DNA of 26,027 bases from a virus. Below, piece after piece: positions 8,588-16,650 of this stretch. The notes beneath the pieces are model-generated. The model was given only the letters and a program-made list of their open reading frames with translations. It was not told where the DNA came from and ran no database searches. Both the position numbers and the translations under genes were made by a program. Every line of letters starts with the position of its first letter. Position 1 is the stretch's first letter. The stretch is from the IMG/VR virus record IMGVR_UViG_3300030106_007162, positions 1-26,027 of that record. One strand, written 5' to 3'.

Positions 8588-11500
8588 ATGCCATACTATC
8601 CCTACACACCTAGTGGAACATTTATTTTAGAGGTTAACCCTTCGGGGGCAACGCCACTAATTTCTGGAGGGTATACGGCTGCTACAGGGGCTACTGGCGC
8701 TGGTGGCATTTACGCAGCCTCAGGTTTTAAAGTAGTTGATAATTTTTTCTTTGCTCATACCACTGGCAACAGTGCAGACCAAGATTACTTGGCTACAGGA
8801 AACCCAACTAATATTGCTTTAGCGACAGGCACTGGATATGTCTACGGAGGAGATATAAGAGGGACAGGCGATAACTACTTAGCTTTCGGAACGACAACCT
8901 CAACAGGTTTGGCTAGTCAAGTCGAGCATTTTGTGGGAGCTTACGCACGATACACAGACGCCGCAGGAAAAACATTAACGGGACTGATTTCGGGGGGCAA
9001 CGGTTACTACACGGGATCATATACTACCTTACCGCCGCTACAGGAATTTACTACAATTTTCCCTGAGGTTGACACGGGTAATTTGGCCAATAGTGCAACT
9101 GGAAGTGGTATTCATTTATTTAGAGATGTTACACTTACTTTTTCTGAGATAGTTGACAGAGCGGGTGTTACTCTTGAAACACAAGATCAATTACAAAATA
9201 ATCTTTTCTTTAATGGATTTGATATCGACATCTTGAACATCACGGGCGGAATGGTGTTCAGTGGCTACAAGAGTGGATTAAAAAGCAGAAGCTTCCCTTT
9301 TAGTGAACAAGAAAATATAAATGTTTTTGGCACTTACACTTCAGACTTTGCTGTCAGATACTCCTTGCAAGATCAAAATGGTGAAGAGCAAGTAAGCGAA
9401 ATATATTTATACGGAAATCCACTAGAAATAGATTTTCTATACATCACTGATGCGAGTGGGCGCTACCTAAGTCAAAGTAATGACAGCAACTTTATTACTA
9501 CAGGAAGTGGATCTGACGAGCTATTTTTAACAAATAGGCAATATGTAACAGGTGAGCCAATCACGGGAGGTATTAATATAGAATTTGCGTTTAAGAACAA
9601 TCCAAATTTCACAGAATACGGAAACAGTGTTCATGTTTATGGTCAAACGGGTTCAGCGGACTTCGCAAGAAATGCTAGTAATTTTATAGCAACGATCCCA
9701 CTGAACCCAGAGAAGGCGGGGCAAACATACGAACTAACACCCAAGGATGGGGATACAGAGGGCCTTCTAACAGAAACGGATTACTATTTCCAATTGGAGC
9801 CAGAAAGCGCCATATCAAAAGGAAAAGTTATTAAGGTCGGACCACACAAGATCCAGCCTGTTGAGCAAGACCCGCGAGATGCGGGGCAACCCCTTTACAA
9901 TAGGGGGAATCAATACCTAGCTGGCGATCTGGATGTTGCTGGCTGCGTTACAGGGGAGTGTTTAACAATTTCCACAGCCGCTTACCCCAACACTATTGAA
10001 ACGGCAGGCGGTAATGTCGGTTTAGGTAAAGTCCCAGGAACCGCTGGTAGTGATCCGAAACTAGACATTAACGGTAGGCTTCAAGGAGTTGGCGCTGGTG
10101 GAAGGGTAACGGGTCCAGGTGATGTGCCTTACCTGCTTTCTGGAGATGCGGCTGATTCCGTAACGCTTCAAGATGTTACTGATAATGGTAACACGACAAC
10201 CAATGATATAAGTTGTGGAACAAACACCACCCCAACCGCTCCAGTCACAATAAAAACTGACGCTAGTGACCACGCAGGACTTGATGTCTATGCCGACGGA
10301 GATCTTGGTAATAGAATTCTAACACTCAAGGCTGACTCAAGTGCCGCAGGCGAAATTATAGTTAAGGATACGGCTGGAGTTGATAGTGTTAAGTTGTCCA
10401 ATACTAGCAGCAGGGGGCAATTGGGCCTGTTTGACTCAGGGGGCAACCTGCGCGGGGAGATGATTGTAGATGGCAATAATCAAGGCGAATTAACGCTAAA
10501 GGATTCTTCTGCCAACGACAGCGTTAAGCTTGCTAGTGACTCTAATAAGAGGGGCGTAGTGGACATTTATGATGCGGCGGGAGCATCAAAGGTTGAAATC
10601 AAAGCTGATTCTAGTGACGAGGGGGTCATGTCGATTAAAGATTCATTGGGCGCTGTGCAAACAATGGTTCAAGCTCATAAATCAGTCATATCAGCAGCCT
10701 ACTCAAACATCTACTCAACTGGTTCTGTTATTATTGGCGGTTCGGGTCATATCATTAGTGGTGATTATGATGTCATTGCTGGGGGTGCAGCAAATGACAT
10801 TTCAGGCATTAATGGTAACTTTAATTTCATTGGTGGTGGCTCTGGAATTTGCATTGAAGAATCAACCTACTCTTCCAGTGTGGGTGGTCTGAACAATGAC
10901 ATTATCACGGGTAATTTTGCAGTCATAGCGGGGGGGGAAAATAATTTAATTAGCGGAAATCAAGCTGTACAAGATCGCTACAATTTTATTGGGGGGGGTT
11001 TGGACAACAGCATTACAGGTGTTGGCTGGGCCTCTATCGTGGGGGGTGAGGGCAATCACATAGAAGGGGTAAACTCCACTGTAGTTGGGGGTGCAGCCAA
11101 TAAGGCTTATGAAGGCTATGGTTTTATAGGTGGTGGACAAGAGAATGAAATTCGAGGAGAATTTGGGGCTATTTTAGCAGGAGAAACCAATATAGTTTAT
11201 GGTACTCATGCAATAGTAGCTGGTGGAAATGAGAACTGGGCCTCTGGACACTATTCTTTTGTTGGGGGTGGGCAATTAAACCGAGCTAGTGGAAAATATT
11301 CATATGCCTTTGGTCGCCAAGCTTTAGTTGCCGCCACTCACAGTGGAGCAGCAGTATTAGCGGATGGACAAAATAGACCTCACACTTCAAGCGGCGACCA
11401 TACCCTTAATCTAGATTTCGCCAGTGGTGTTTACATTGGCGGTGGTGGAGCTTTATATGTAAGTGGTAATCCTGTAATGACGGGAGCGCATACTGTTGAA

Positions 11501-12985
11501 GAGGATACATTCCAAACAGTTACAAACAGAGGAGACACAACAACAAACTCTATAGAAGTCGCAGGAAAATTCTTATCGGGTGTAACTGGCAAGTTTAGCA
11601 GGGACTTGGACGTGGGTCTCACCCCAGCTTTATCAGTCTCCTCCACTAATGATAGGGTTGGTATTGCAATGAGTGCCAGCGATGTCAATGGTGGCAAATT
11701 GGGGATCTACGGGGGAACGGCGGTAGGCTCAAGCTATGCGCCATACTACGCGCCCCCCAGTAATGGTTTAACAGTAGAGGGAACAGCGGGGTTTGGAACA
11801 CCCACCCCTGATGGAACTGGTGCTGTGCATATTTATAAAAATGCAACTATAAATGCCATCACGGCACCATCAGCAGGAGGCGCAACACTGCACCTTCAGG
11901 ATAGCTCTAATCACATGTATCTGGATGGGAATTCTATTCTCACCGCCGCCAATACATGGATAAGCACCAGTGGCAGCAACTACTTAGCTTTTGGAACTAA
12001 TAATACAGAACGCATCCGCATTGAGGGTGGTGGAGACATTGGAATCGGCACAACCAACCCATCATACTGCTTAGAGGTAACGAAAAGTGAAGCCTCAAGC
12101 CTTCTCTCTAGATTCTATAACTCGTCCTCCACTAATGGTCAGGGTATTCTCGTACGCGCTGGAGAAACATCAAACGAGAATAGAATACTACAACTTGCCT
12201 CTAGGGATGATACCAAGGTAATGACGGTTAACTCCAACGGAAGAGTTGGAATTGGAGCAGATACCACTCCCGATTATAACCTTGATTTAGGAGGGGACAC
12301 CTCTTCGACTTCAAATACATTTAGAATCAATCAAAATGATGGCGGAACTGCGATCAGAATTGGAGCAGGTGGGGGTAGTAGTGATGTAACCTTGCTAAGG
12401 GTAGATGGCGAAAGCACTGAGCATAATGGCGAAAGCGACAAATCCAACTTTGGCTTCTCCCTTAATTATATGGGTAGCAGGTCAAGTAACGCTAATAGCC
12501 TTTCTTTGTTTTGCGATGACGGGGGAGCAACCAATCAAGTAGAGGGTCTAACAGTCACGCAAAGTGGCCAACTGGGTATCCTTGACACCTCCATAACTGG
12601 TTATAAGTCTGACGATCTAGCGCTTACTGTTGGAGGGCCAGCGCAAGTCATGGGTCACTTCTCCGCTACCAGTAAATCTTTTTTAATTGATCACCCAACC
12701 AAAGAAAATAAAAAGCTACAATACGCTTCCTTAGAGGGGCCAGAGCATGGGGTATTCGTTCGCGGAACAACGAATAAAAATATAATTAAATTACCAGATT
12801 ACTGGAAAGATTTAGTGCATGAAGATTCCATAACTGTAACGCTAACACCTCTTCATACATTCCAATCCTTGTATGTAAAATCTAAAACCCCAGAACAAAT
12901 CATGGTTGGGGGTGTAGAAAAATCTTATGATTATGTTGTTTACGGCGAACGCAAAGATATAGATAAGTTGGAGGTGGAAATATGA
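8588..12985 (+). CDS. large repetitive tail fibre / receptor-binding protein
   Basis: A 1465-residue adsorption protein directly downstream of the gpJ-like gene. Residues 1-440 are Gly/Thr/Tyr-rich beta structure. Around 440-560 come LDVAG and VGLGKVPG segments typical of fibre shafts. Residues about 570-690 hold roughly 25-residue repeats around VKL and IKD. Residues about 715-905 carry many copies of an IxGGxxNxxxG repeat, the triangular beta-prism pattern of trimeric adhesins and phage fibres. Residues about 1050-1340 repeat RVGIG and DIGIGTTNPS segments. The last 110 residues begin KSFLIDHPTKENKKLQYASL, a C-terminal domain common on marine T4-like and pelagic phage fibres, and show no clear S74 peptidase dyad. 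The protein is probably a homotrimer. It starts four bases after the upstream stop with no clear Shine-Dalgarno sequence and ends in an ATGA overlap. Confidence 0.82.
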   Translation: MPYYPYTPSGTFILEVNPSGATPLISGGYTAATGATGAGGIYAASGFKVVDNFFFAHTTGNSADQDYLATGNPTNIALATGTGYVYGGDIRGTGDNYLAFGTTTSTGLASQVEHFVGAYARYTDAAGKTLTGLISGGNGYYTGSYTTLPPLQEFTTIFPEVDTGNLANSATGSGIHLFRDVTLTFSEIVDRAGVTLETQDQLQNNLFFNGFDIDILNITGGMVFSGYKSGLKSRSFPFSEQENINVFGTYTSDFAVRYSLQDQNGEEQVSEIYLYGNPLEIDFLYITDASGRYLSQSNDSNFITTGSGSDELFLTNRQYVTGEPITGGINIEFAFKNNPNFTEYGNSVHVYGQTGSADFARNASNFIATIPLNPEKAGQTYELTPKDGDTEGLLTETDYYFQLEPESAISKGKVIKVGPHKIQPVEQDPRDAGQPLYNRGNQYLAGDLDVAGCVTGECLTISTAAYPNTIETAGGNVGLGKVPGTAGSDPKLDINGRLQGVGAGGRVTGPGDVPYLLSGDAADSVTLQDVTDNGNTTTNDISCGTNTTPTAPVTIKTDASDHAGLDVYADGDLGNRILTLKADSSAAGEIIVKDTAGVDSVKLSNTSSRGQLGLFDSGGNLRGEMIVDGNNQGELTLKDSSANDSVKLASDSNKRGVVDIYDAAGASKVEIKADSSDEGVMSIKDSLGAVQTMVQAHKSVISAAYSNIYSTGSVIIGGSGHIISGDYDVIAGGAANDISGINGNFNFIGGGSGICIEESTYSSSVGGLNNDIITGNFAVIAGGENNLISGNQAVQDRYNFIGGGLDNSITGVGWASIVGGEGNHIEGVNSTVVGGAANKAYEGYGFIGGGQENEIRGEFGAILAGETNIVYGTHAIVAGGNENWASGHYSFVGGGQLNRASGKYSYAFGRQALVAATHSGAAVLADGQNRPHTSSGDHTLNLDFASGVYIGGGGALYVSGNPVMTGAHTVEEDTFQTVTNRGDTTTNSIEVAGKFLSGVTGKFSRDLDVGLTPALSVSSTNDRVGIAMSASDVNGGKLGIYGGTAVGSSYAPYYAPPSNGLTVEGTAGFGTPTPDGTGAVHIYKNATINAITAPSAGGATLHLQDSSNHMYLDGNSILTAANTWISTSGSNYLAFGTNNTERIRIEGGGDIGIGTTNPSYCLEVTKSEASSLLSRFYNSSSTNGQGILVRAGETSNENRILQLASRDDTKVMTVNSNGRVGIGADTTPDYNLDLGGDTSSTSNTFRINQNDGGTAIRIGAGGGSSDVTLLRVDGESTEHNGESDKSNFGFSLNYMGSRSSNANSLSLFCDDGGATNQVEGLTVTQSGQLGILDTSITGYKSDDLALTVGGPAQVMGHFSATSKSFLIDHPTKENKKLQYASLEGPEHGVFVRGTTNKNIIKLPDYWKDLVHEDSITVTLTPLHTFQSLYVKSKTPEQIMVGGVEKSYDYVVYGERKDIDKLEVEI
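10735..11310 (+). repeat. in-frame beta-prism repeat array of the tail fibre
   Basis: About a dozen degenerate repeats of 14-20 codons follow the pattern [FIV][IVLA][GA]GG-x2-N-x2-[IA]-x-G. Examples are VIAGGAANDISG, VIAGGENNLISG, FIGGGLDNSITG, IVGGEGNHIEG, FIGGGQENEIRG and FVGGGQLNRASG. This is the YadA-head or hemagglutinin-like trimeric beta-prism motif. The DNA is correspondingly rich in G tracts. Confidence 0.75.
10930..10998 (+). repeat. two G8 homopolymer tracts inside the fibre gene
   Basis: Eight consecutive G occur at 10930-10937 and again at 10991-10998. Both encode the GG or GGG core of neighbouring beta-prism repeats. A G6 tract follows at 11041-11046. Tracts of this length are prone to slipped-strand length change, which would shift the frame and truncate the fibre. 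Confidence 0.7.
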
Positions 12986-13707
12986 GTGCTGTGTCGGGAC
13001 CAAAAATAGTAACGGCAGGACTGCTGCTCGCCATAGATGCCGCCAGCCCTAAATGCATGGTCGCTGGTGGAACGACCTGTAAAAATTTAATTACAGGAGG
13101 GCTATTAACGGGTGCAAGTGGAACCCCAGGTTCGGGAACCCACACTCCAAACGCCGCCAACTTTCCTGAACACAGTAGTCTTTTCGGTGGTGTATTTGAT
13201 TTTGCGGGTGGCAGAGGTATGAATGTGGATGAAGACTTGGGATCTCGAACTGCTATTTCTATATCTATGTGGTTCTACAAGAATGACGATGGCACACAAT
13301 ACTTTACTGATGGAAGAAATAACGGGGGACAGTGGTTCCTGTCCAACTACACTTCTGATAATATAAATTACACAGAACTTTTAACCTATGATTTTGATGG
13401 AAGCTATGATGCAGACAACCCCAATTTTTTAAATAGGTGGATTCATATGGTAGCCACTAGCGATAGTAGTGGGTCAGTCCTTTATCTTAATGGTAATCAA
13501 GTAAACACCACTAATGAAAGTAGCTTTGATGAGGACATTGGGAAAAACTTTAGAATTGGAACACGATACACCACTAGTAGTGAGTGGACTGGATATATGG
13601 GACCGATCTATATTTATGATCGCAAAATCTCTGCCGCAGAAGCAAAACAAAACTTTCTCGCTCAGAAGGGGCGTTTCGATAACGGTGACCTTTTAGTGTA
13701 TTCTTAA
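12982..13707 (+). CDS. LamG/concanavalin A-like lectin-fold protein, first of a tandem pair
   Basis: A 241-residue, apparently single-domain protein of the LamG-like concanavalin A superfamily. Diagnostic segments are GLLLAIDAASPK near the N-terminus, the central strand SISMWFYKND, the WIHMVATSD followed by VLYLNGNQV pair, and the closing IYDRKISAAEAKQNFLAQKG. Such proteins are frequent next to tail fibres in marine phages, where they probably bind glycans or decorate the fibre. There is no signal peptide or catalytic motif. A strong ribosome-binding site, GGAGG at 12970-12974, sits seven bases before the ATG, which overlaps the fibre stop (ATGA). The following gene is a diverged paralogue. 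Confidence 0.75.
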   Translation: MSAVSGPKIVTAGLLLAIDAASPKCMVAGGTTCKNLITGGLLTGASGTPGSGTHTPNAANFPEHSSLFGGVFDFAGGRGMNVDEDLGSRTAISISMWFYKNDDGTQYFTDGRNNGGQWFLSNYTSDNINYTELLTYDFDGSYDADNPNFLNRWIHMVATSDSSGSVLYLNGNQVNTTNESSFDEDIGKNFRIGTRYTTSSEWTGYMGPIYIYDRKISAAEAKQNFLAQKGRFDNGDLLVYS

Positions 13708-13724
13708 TGTAATAAAGATTTAAA

Positions 13725-14411
13725 ATGATAATTGGACCAACAATAAATAGAGATGGATTGATACTCTGCGTTGATGCCATGTCTAAGAAGTCTTACCCAG
13801 GATCTGGAACCACCTTTTTTGATTTGAGTGGTGAACAGAACCACCTAACTATCGCTGGAAGCCCTGATTTTTCGCGGCTTGAGGGTTTTGTTTTTCAGAA
13901 TATAACTTCTAAATACATGATAGCGGACCCCTTTCCATTTGGAACGTCTGAGCTTACAATTGAGATTTGGTGTAAAACAAGCAATACAGGCTCTCGCGCC
14001 ATTATTAGTTATTCAGATCGAAGTGATCACAATGAGGCTATAATGTTTGCTCCAAATAGCCTTGTATTCTACGGCCCAAGCAGTAATATCAGCACTGGTA
14101 TTAGTGTGGCTGATGGAAAATTTCATCAAGTTGTTAGGACATCCCTCAGAAGTTCGGGTGCTGAAACGCTGTATGTTGATGGAGCTTCAAGATTCACGGG
14201 GACATTGGCGGCTGGAACTAACTTCGGTGCAGATGGAATATTGGTTGTCGCGCAAGAACAGGACTCTGCTGGTGGTGGCTTTTCTGGTGGCCAAGCATTT
14301 GATGGTCCACAAGCTATCATAAGAATATACAATAGGGTTTTAAGCGCCGCCGAAGTTAAACAGAACTATTTAGCGTGTAAGGGAAGATTCCCAGATTTAA
14401 CAAATGTCTAA
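13725..14411 (+). CDS. LamG/concanavalin A-like lectin-fold protein, second of a tandem pair
   Basis: A 228-residue paralogue of the upstream gene. It shares the opening (DGLILCVDAMSKKSYPGSG, TTFFDLSGEQNHLT), a central LTIEIWCKTSNTG strand, HQVVRTSL and LYVDG strands, and the end IYNRVLSAAEVKQNYLACKG. The closing 20 residues are nearly the same as in the first copy, whereas the middle has diverged strongly. The likely role is glycan recognition or decoration of the adsorption apparatus. Seventeen bases separate it from the first copy, and no strong Shine-Dalgarno sequence is visible. It overlaps the next gene by eight bases. Confidence 0.75.
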   Translation: MIIGPTINRDGLILCVDAMSKKSYPGSGTTFFDLSGEQNHLTIAGSPDFSRLEGFVFQNITSKYMIADPFPFGTSELTIEIWCKTSNTGSRAIISYSDRSDHNEAIMFAPNSLVFYGPSSNISTGISVADGKFHQVVRTSLRSSGAETLYVDGASRFTGTLAAGTNFGADGILVVAQEQDSAGGGFSGGQAFDGPQAIIRIYNRVLSAAEVKQNYLACKGRFPDLTNV

Positions 14412-15111
14412 TATATATATAAATCCTTCGTCTGGAATGGTTGAATTTAATACTGGCGCAGCCAGTGGTGACTTCATCGACCTTAATCTATCGGGCGCTT
14501 CTAGATTCACCTTTGAAAATAGCGGTGAATTAAATTTGTCTAGCCTTGGAACTGGAGTGGCTGAAAAATTTACCATTGATAGCCAAAGCGGAAGATTATT
14601 TACCGTAGACACAAACTTTGATTCCGTGTTTTCTGCGAATGATATTGCGGGACTGCCAATTTTAGAAGCTTACAGCGACGGTTCTGTTGTAATGGGAGAC
14701 TACAATAGTGGGGATTTTGTTCTTACAGGAAACAAACTTGGCGTTGGAACAAAAACGCCAGCAAGCAGATTAGATGTTGATGGCTCCGTTACATCTGTAA
14801 CGGATTTGACCGCCACCACCAGTTCTTCTTACACCTTCGTTGCAACCGATCAGAGTAACATGGTTTCATTTAATAGCGCAAACCCGATTACGGGGCTTAT
14901 ACCACCCAACAGTTCTGTGGCCTTTCCCATTGGAACAGAAATTGGGGTATTCCAATTAGGTGCGGGACAATTACATATTACAACAGGCAGTAATGCCGTG
15001 AGTTTGAATGCGGCAGATGCCGAAACTAAAACCCGCGTCCAGTTTAGTTCTGCCATGTGCTACAAAACGGGAACTGATGGATGGCTCTTGGTAGGTGATC
15101 TAACCTCTTAA
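14404..15111 (+). CDS. short tail-fibre-like structural protein
   Basis: A 235-residue protein that ends the plus-strand module. The N-terminal half is a fibre-like beta structure (MVEFNTGAASGDFIDLNLSG, FTIDSQSGRLFTV) leading to the shaft motif LGVGTKTPASRLDVDGSV at about 115-135. This recalls the GIGTTNPS-type repeats of the large fibre. The C-terminal 100 residues look like a compact beta-sandwich found at the end of many phage fibres (AFPIGTEIGVFQLGAGQLHI, then a final GTDGWLLVGDL). Such a domain may be the receptor-binding head. The protein is probably expressed with the lectin genes. Only seven bases separate its stop from the stop of the convergent gene, and no terminator is visible between them. 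Confidence 0.65.
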   Translation: MSNIYINPSSGMVEFNTGAASGDFIDLNLSGASRFTFENSGELNLSSLGTGVAEKFTIDSQSGRLFTVDTNFDSVFSANDIAGLPILEAYSDGSVVMGDYNSGDFVLTGNKLGVGTKTPASRLDVDGSVTSVTDLTATTSSSYTFVATDQSNMVSFNSANPITGLIPPNSSVAFPIGTEIGVFQLGAGQLHITTGSNAVSLNAADAETKTRVQFSSAMCYKTGTDGWLLVGDLTS

Positions 15112-15118
15112 ATTTTAT

Positions 15119-15349
15119 TTAATCTAATTTAAATGCCTGAAAGTGCGGAGTTTTTCCGTCACTAAATTCGTTCTTAAAAATACAAACAGGAATCTTGTGT
15201 ATGATACCATCAGGCCCCTCTATTTCGAACGAGCCAGATAGATAACTTTTGCCATTATCCCTTTTCTTCGTCCAGAACACTCCGACTTTGTTCTTCTTCC
15301 ATTTTGAGGAAGGTTTCTCTTGCGATGGCGATGAAGTCTTTTCTTGCAT
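15119..15349 (-). CDS. small phage protein, DUF736-like
   Basis: A 76-residue protein and the last gene of the long leftward operon. After a Ser/Lys-rich leader of about 20 residues it has KVGVFWTKKRDNGKSYLSGS and later KIPVCIFKNEF, closing with a short PHFQAF strand. This resembles DUF736-like small phage and plasmid proteins: an Ile/Val-Gly aromatic opening, a Gly-Lys-x-Tyr-Leu-Ser-Gly turn and an hhhFKN strand, with a single-stranded-DNA-binding-like beta barrel as a possible fold. The only visible ATG gives a 95-base out-of-frame overlap with the preceding gene, unusually long for this genome. A non-ATG start further downstream would shorten it. Confidence 0.5.
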   Translation of the reverse strand: MQEKTSSPSQEKPSSKWKKNKVGVFWTKKRDNGKSYLSGSFEIEGPDGIIHKIPVCIFKNEFSDGKTPHFQAFKLD

Positions 15350-15458
15350 GTCTTGGAAGGCTATTATATTGTTTTTTTAATCTACGGTAAACCCTTCTTG
15401 ATACCATATCATCAGGAGGGCAAAGTTTTCTTAGTTGTTTGGCTATTTTACTATTCAT
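15255..15458 (-). CDS. small basic phage protein
   Basis: The preferred start is the ATG at 15458, whose last two bases join the upstream TGA in an ATGA overlap. This gives 67 residues instead of 75 from the in-frame ATG at 15482. The protein is basic and mainly helical, with the core RKLCPPDDMVSRRVYRRLKK followed by QYNSLPRHARKDFIAIARE. The alternation of Arg/Lys with aromatic residues resembles small helical DNA-associated phage proteins, but I do not recognise a named family. It overlaps the last operon gene by 95 bases. Confidence 0.55.
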   Translation of the reverse strand: MNSKIAKQLRKLCPPDDMVSRRVYRRLKKQYNSLPRHARKDFIAIARETFLKMEEEQSRSVLDEEKG

Positions 15459-15898
15459 AATTTTGCGACGTAAGTAACGCAATCTGGCTTGAATCCCATT
15501 TTTTCATAAAATCCATTAAGCTTTTCATATTTCGGGTTGTTAACGACAGAACTCATGGAAACACAATCAAACTTTTTGTCTTGAGCAAATTTAAGGGCTG
15601 TAACCAAGAGCTTATAACCGCATTTTTCATCTGAGGAAAACCAGCCATATTCTTGGAATATTCTCTCCTTGAATATTTGACTCTTGTGATTCAGAAATGC
15701 TATGTATCCATTATATTTATCATCTTTTAGATTGCCCCATAGAAAGAAGTCCCACGCTAAAACGGATTTGTGAGCCAATCCGTGGTAACAGTTTTCCAAA
15801 TCATAATTTACAAAATTGTGGTGATTGGGGGGATCGAGTTCAGCAATATCCGCCACTAATTTTTTCAAATCATCTGGGTTAAGAATTCTTTTTATCAT
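15455..15898 (-). CDS. GNAT-family N-acetyltransferase
   Basis: A 147-residue protein with the arrangement of a Gcn5-related acetyltransferase, which transfers an acetyl group from acetyl-CoA to an amine. A central strand with YNGYIAFLNH leads to a CoA-binding-like segment (WFSSDEKCGYKLLVTALKFA at about 85-105) in place of the usual Q/RxxGxG/A loop. The last part, VSMSSVVNNPKYEKLNGFYEKMGF, is the classic GNAT end with an N..........FYEKMGF motif. The pyrophosphate-binding loop is degenerate, so the substrate and activity are uncertain. It joins both neighbours by ATGA overlaps. Confidence 0.65.
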   Translation of the reverse strand: MIKRILNPDDLKKLVADIAELDPPNHHNFVNYDLENCYHGLAHKSVLAWDFFLWGNLKDDKYNGYIAFLNHKSQIFKERIFQEYGWFSSDEKCGYKLLVTALKFAQDKKFDCVSMSSVVNNPKYEKLNGFYEKMGFKPDCVTYVAKL

Positions 15899-16650
15899 TG
15901 ATTAAGCACCGAAATCAACTTGCGAGCCTCCTTAGCTGGGATGTCTCCAAAGGACACCCACTTCTTCGCTGACTCATTCCTGTAGGTTTCATCCTTCCAC
16001 AAGTCCCTCAAAAGCTCCTTGCAGCCCTCAAAGGAGTCTACTTGATGTTTGTCCCTCAGAGTCTTTTGAAGCAGCCCTACGGGCGTAATAGGGGCAACAG
16101 CTTCAGCTTCTACAGCCTGACCCGCACCTTGAGATTTATCGATCTCATCTGCACCCACAATATGAATATTCAAGTAGTTGCGAACACAGCGCACGAATGC
16201 CCTGTTGCAGGCTATTGTTTCAAGGAATTTAGCACAAAAGGCATCAGTATTGGCTAAAGTGGCATTGGCTACGTCCTGATATTCGGTCGTCCAATCACCA
16301 ACACTCTCATAATTTTTCTGCCAGTAAATTGTGCATTTTGCTGTGACGTAACCATCTGAAACATTATTTACCTGAAACTCGACACCAGCATAGCCTCTAA
16401 GCTTTGCTAACTCCTTAATGCCGCCGAGCATAATCAAAAGCTGTTTATCATCCAAGCCTTCGGTAGAATTTGGCACAGGCTTGTTGCGAGCATCAAACCA
16501 GCCTTTATTAGGGTAAAGGAACTCAGGCTTAATCATTGAGCGCCAATCAATCGAACCGTCCTCATTAAAAACATAATCTACGTTTTCAAGTAGGCCATCA
16601 TCGTTGCGCTTGTAAATATCTGGTCCGTATAATTTTTTAGTTTTGCTCAT
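15895..16650 (-). CDS. conserved phage protein of unknown function, possible recombination-associated
   Basis: A 251-residue soluble protein. Visible blocks are LLIMLGGIKELAKLRGYAGV at about 70-90, a beta pair with VTAKCTIYWQKNYE, then an Ala-rich helix (DVANATLANTDAFCAKFLE) and a highly patterned ACNRAFVRCVRNYLNIHIV segment at about 145-165. The last 70 residues form a separate, linker-connected domain ending in KEARKLISVLNQ. The alternation of beta strands with an NRAF-x-R-x-VRN helix is loosely like single-strand annealing proteins (Erf/Rad52 type), but no defining motif is present. I would call it unknown. It overlaps the upstream glycosyltransferase gene by 14 bases and the GNAT gene by an ATGA. 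Confidence 0.6.
   Translation of the reverse strand: MSKTKKLYGPDIYKRNDDGLLENVDYVFNEDGSIDWRSMIKPEFLYPNKGWFDARNKPVPNSTEGLDDKQLLIMLGGIKELAKLRGYAGVEFQVNNVSDGYVTAKCTIYWQKNYESVGDWTTEYQDVANATLANTDAFCAKFLETIACNRAFVRCVRNYLNIHIVGADEIDKSQGAGQAVEAEAVAPITPVGLLQKTLRDKHQVDSFEGCKELLRDLWKDETYRNESAKKWVSFGDIPAKEARKLISVLNQ

Noticed and set aside
10569-10892. Open frame of 107 codons in a second frame of the fibre gene
   Set aside because: The composition (Leu, Val, Ser runs) is what a frame shift of the repetitive fibre would give. The fibre frame shows clear repeats across the same bases.
12660-12985. Peptidase S74 (intramolecular chaperone) domain at the fibre end
   Set aside because: The C-terminal 110 residues lack a recognisable S74 Ser-Lys dyad and resemble a different marine fibre end domain.
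12982-14411. Possible diversity-generating retroelement targeting the lectin-fold genes
   Set aside because: No reverse transcriptase gene or template repeat is visible in the window, and the differences between the two copies are not restricted to adenine positions as far as I can see.
15109-15121. Bidirectional terminator between the converging operons
   Set aside because: The seven-base gap is AT-rich with no stem of more than a few pairs.
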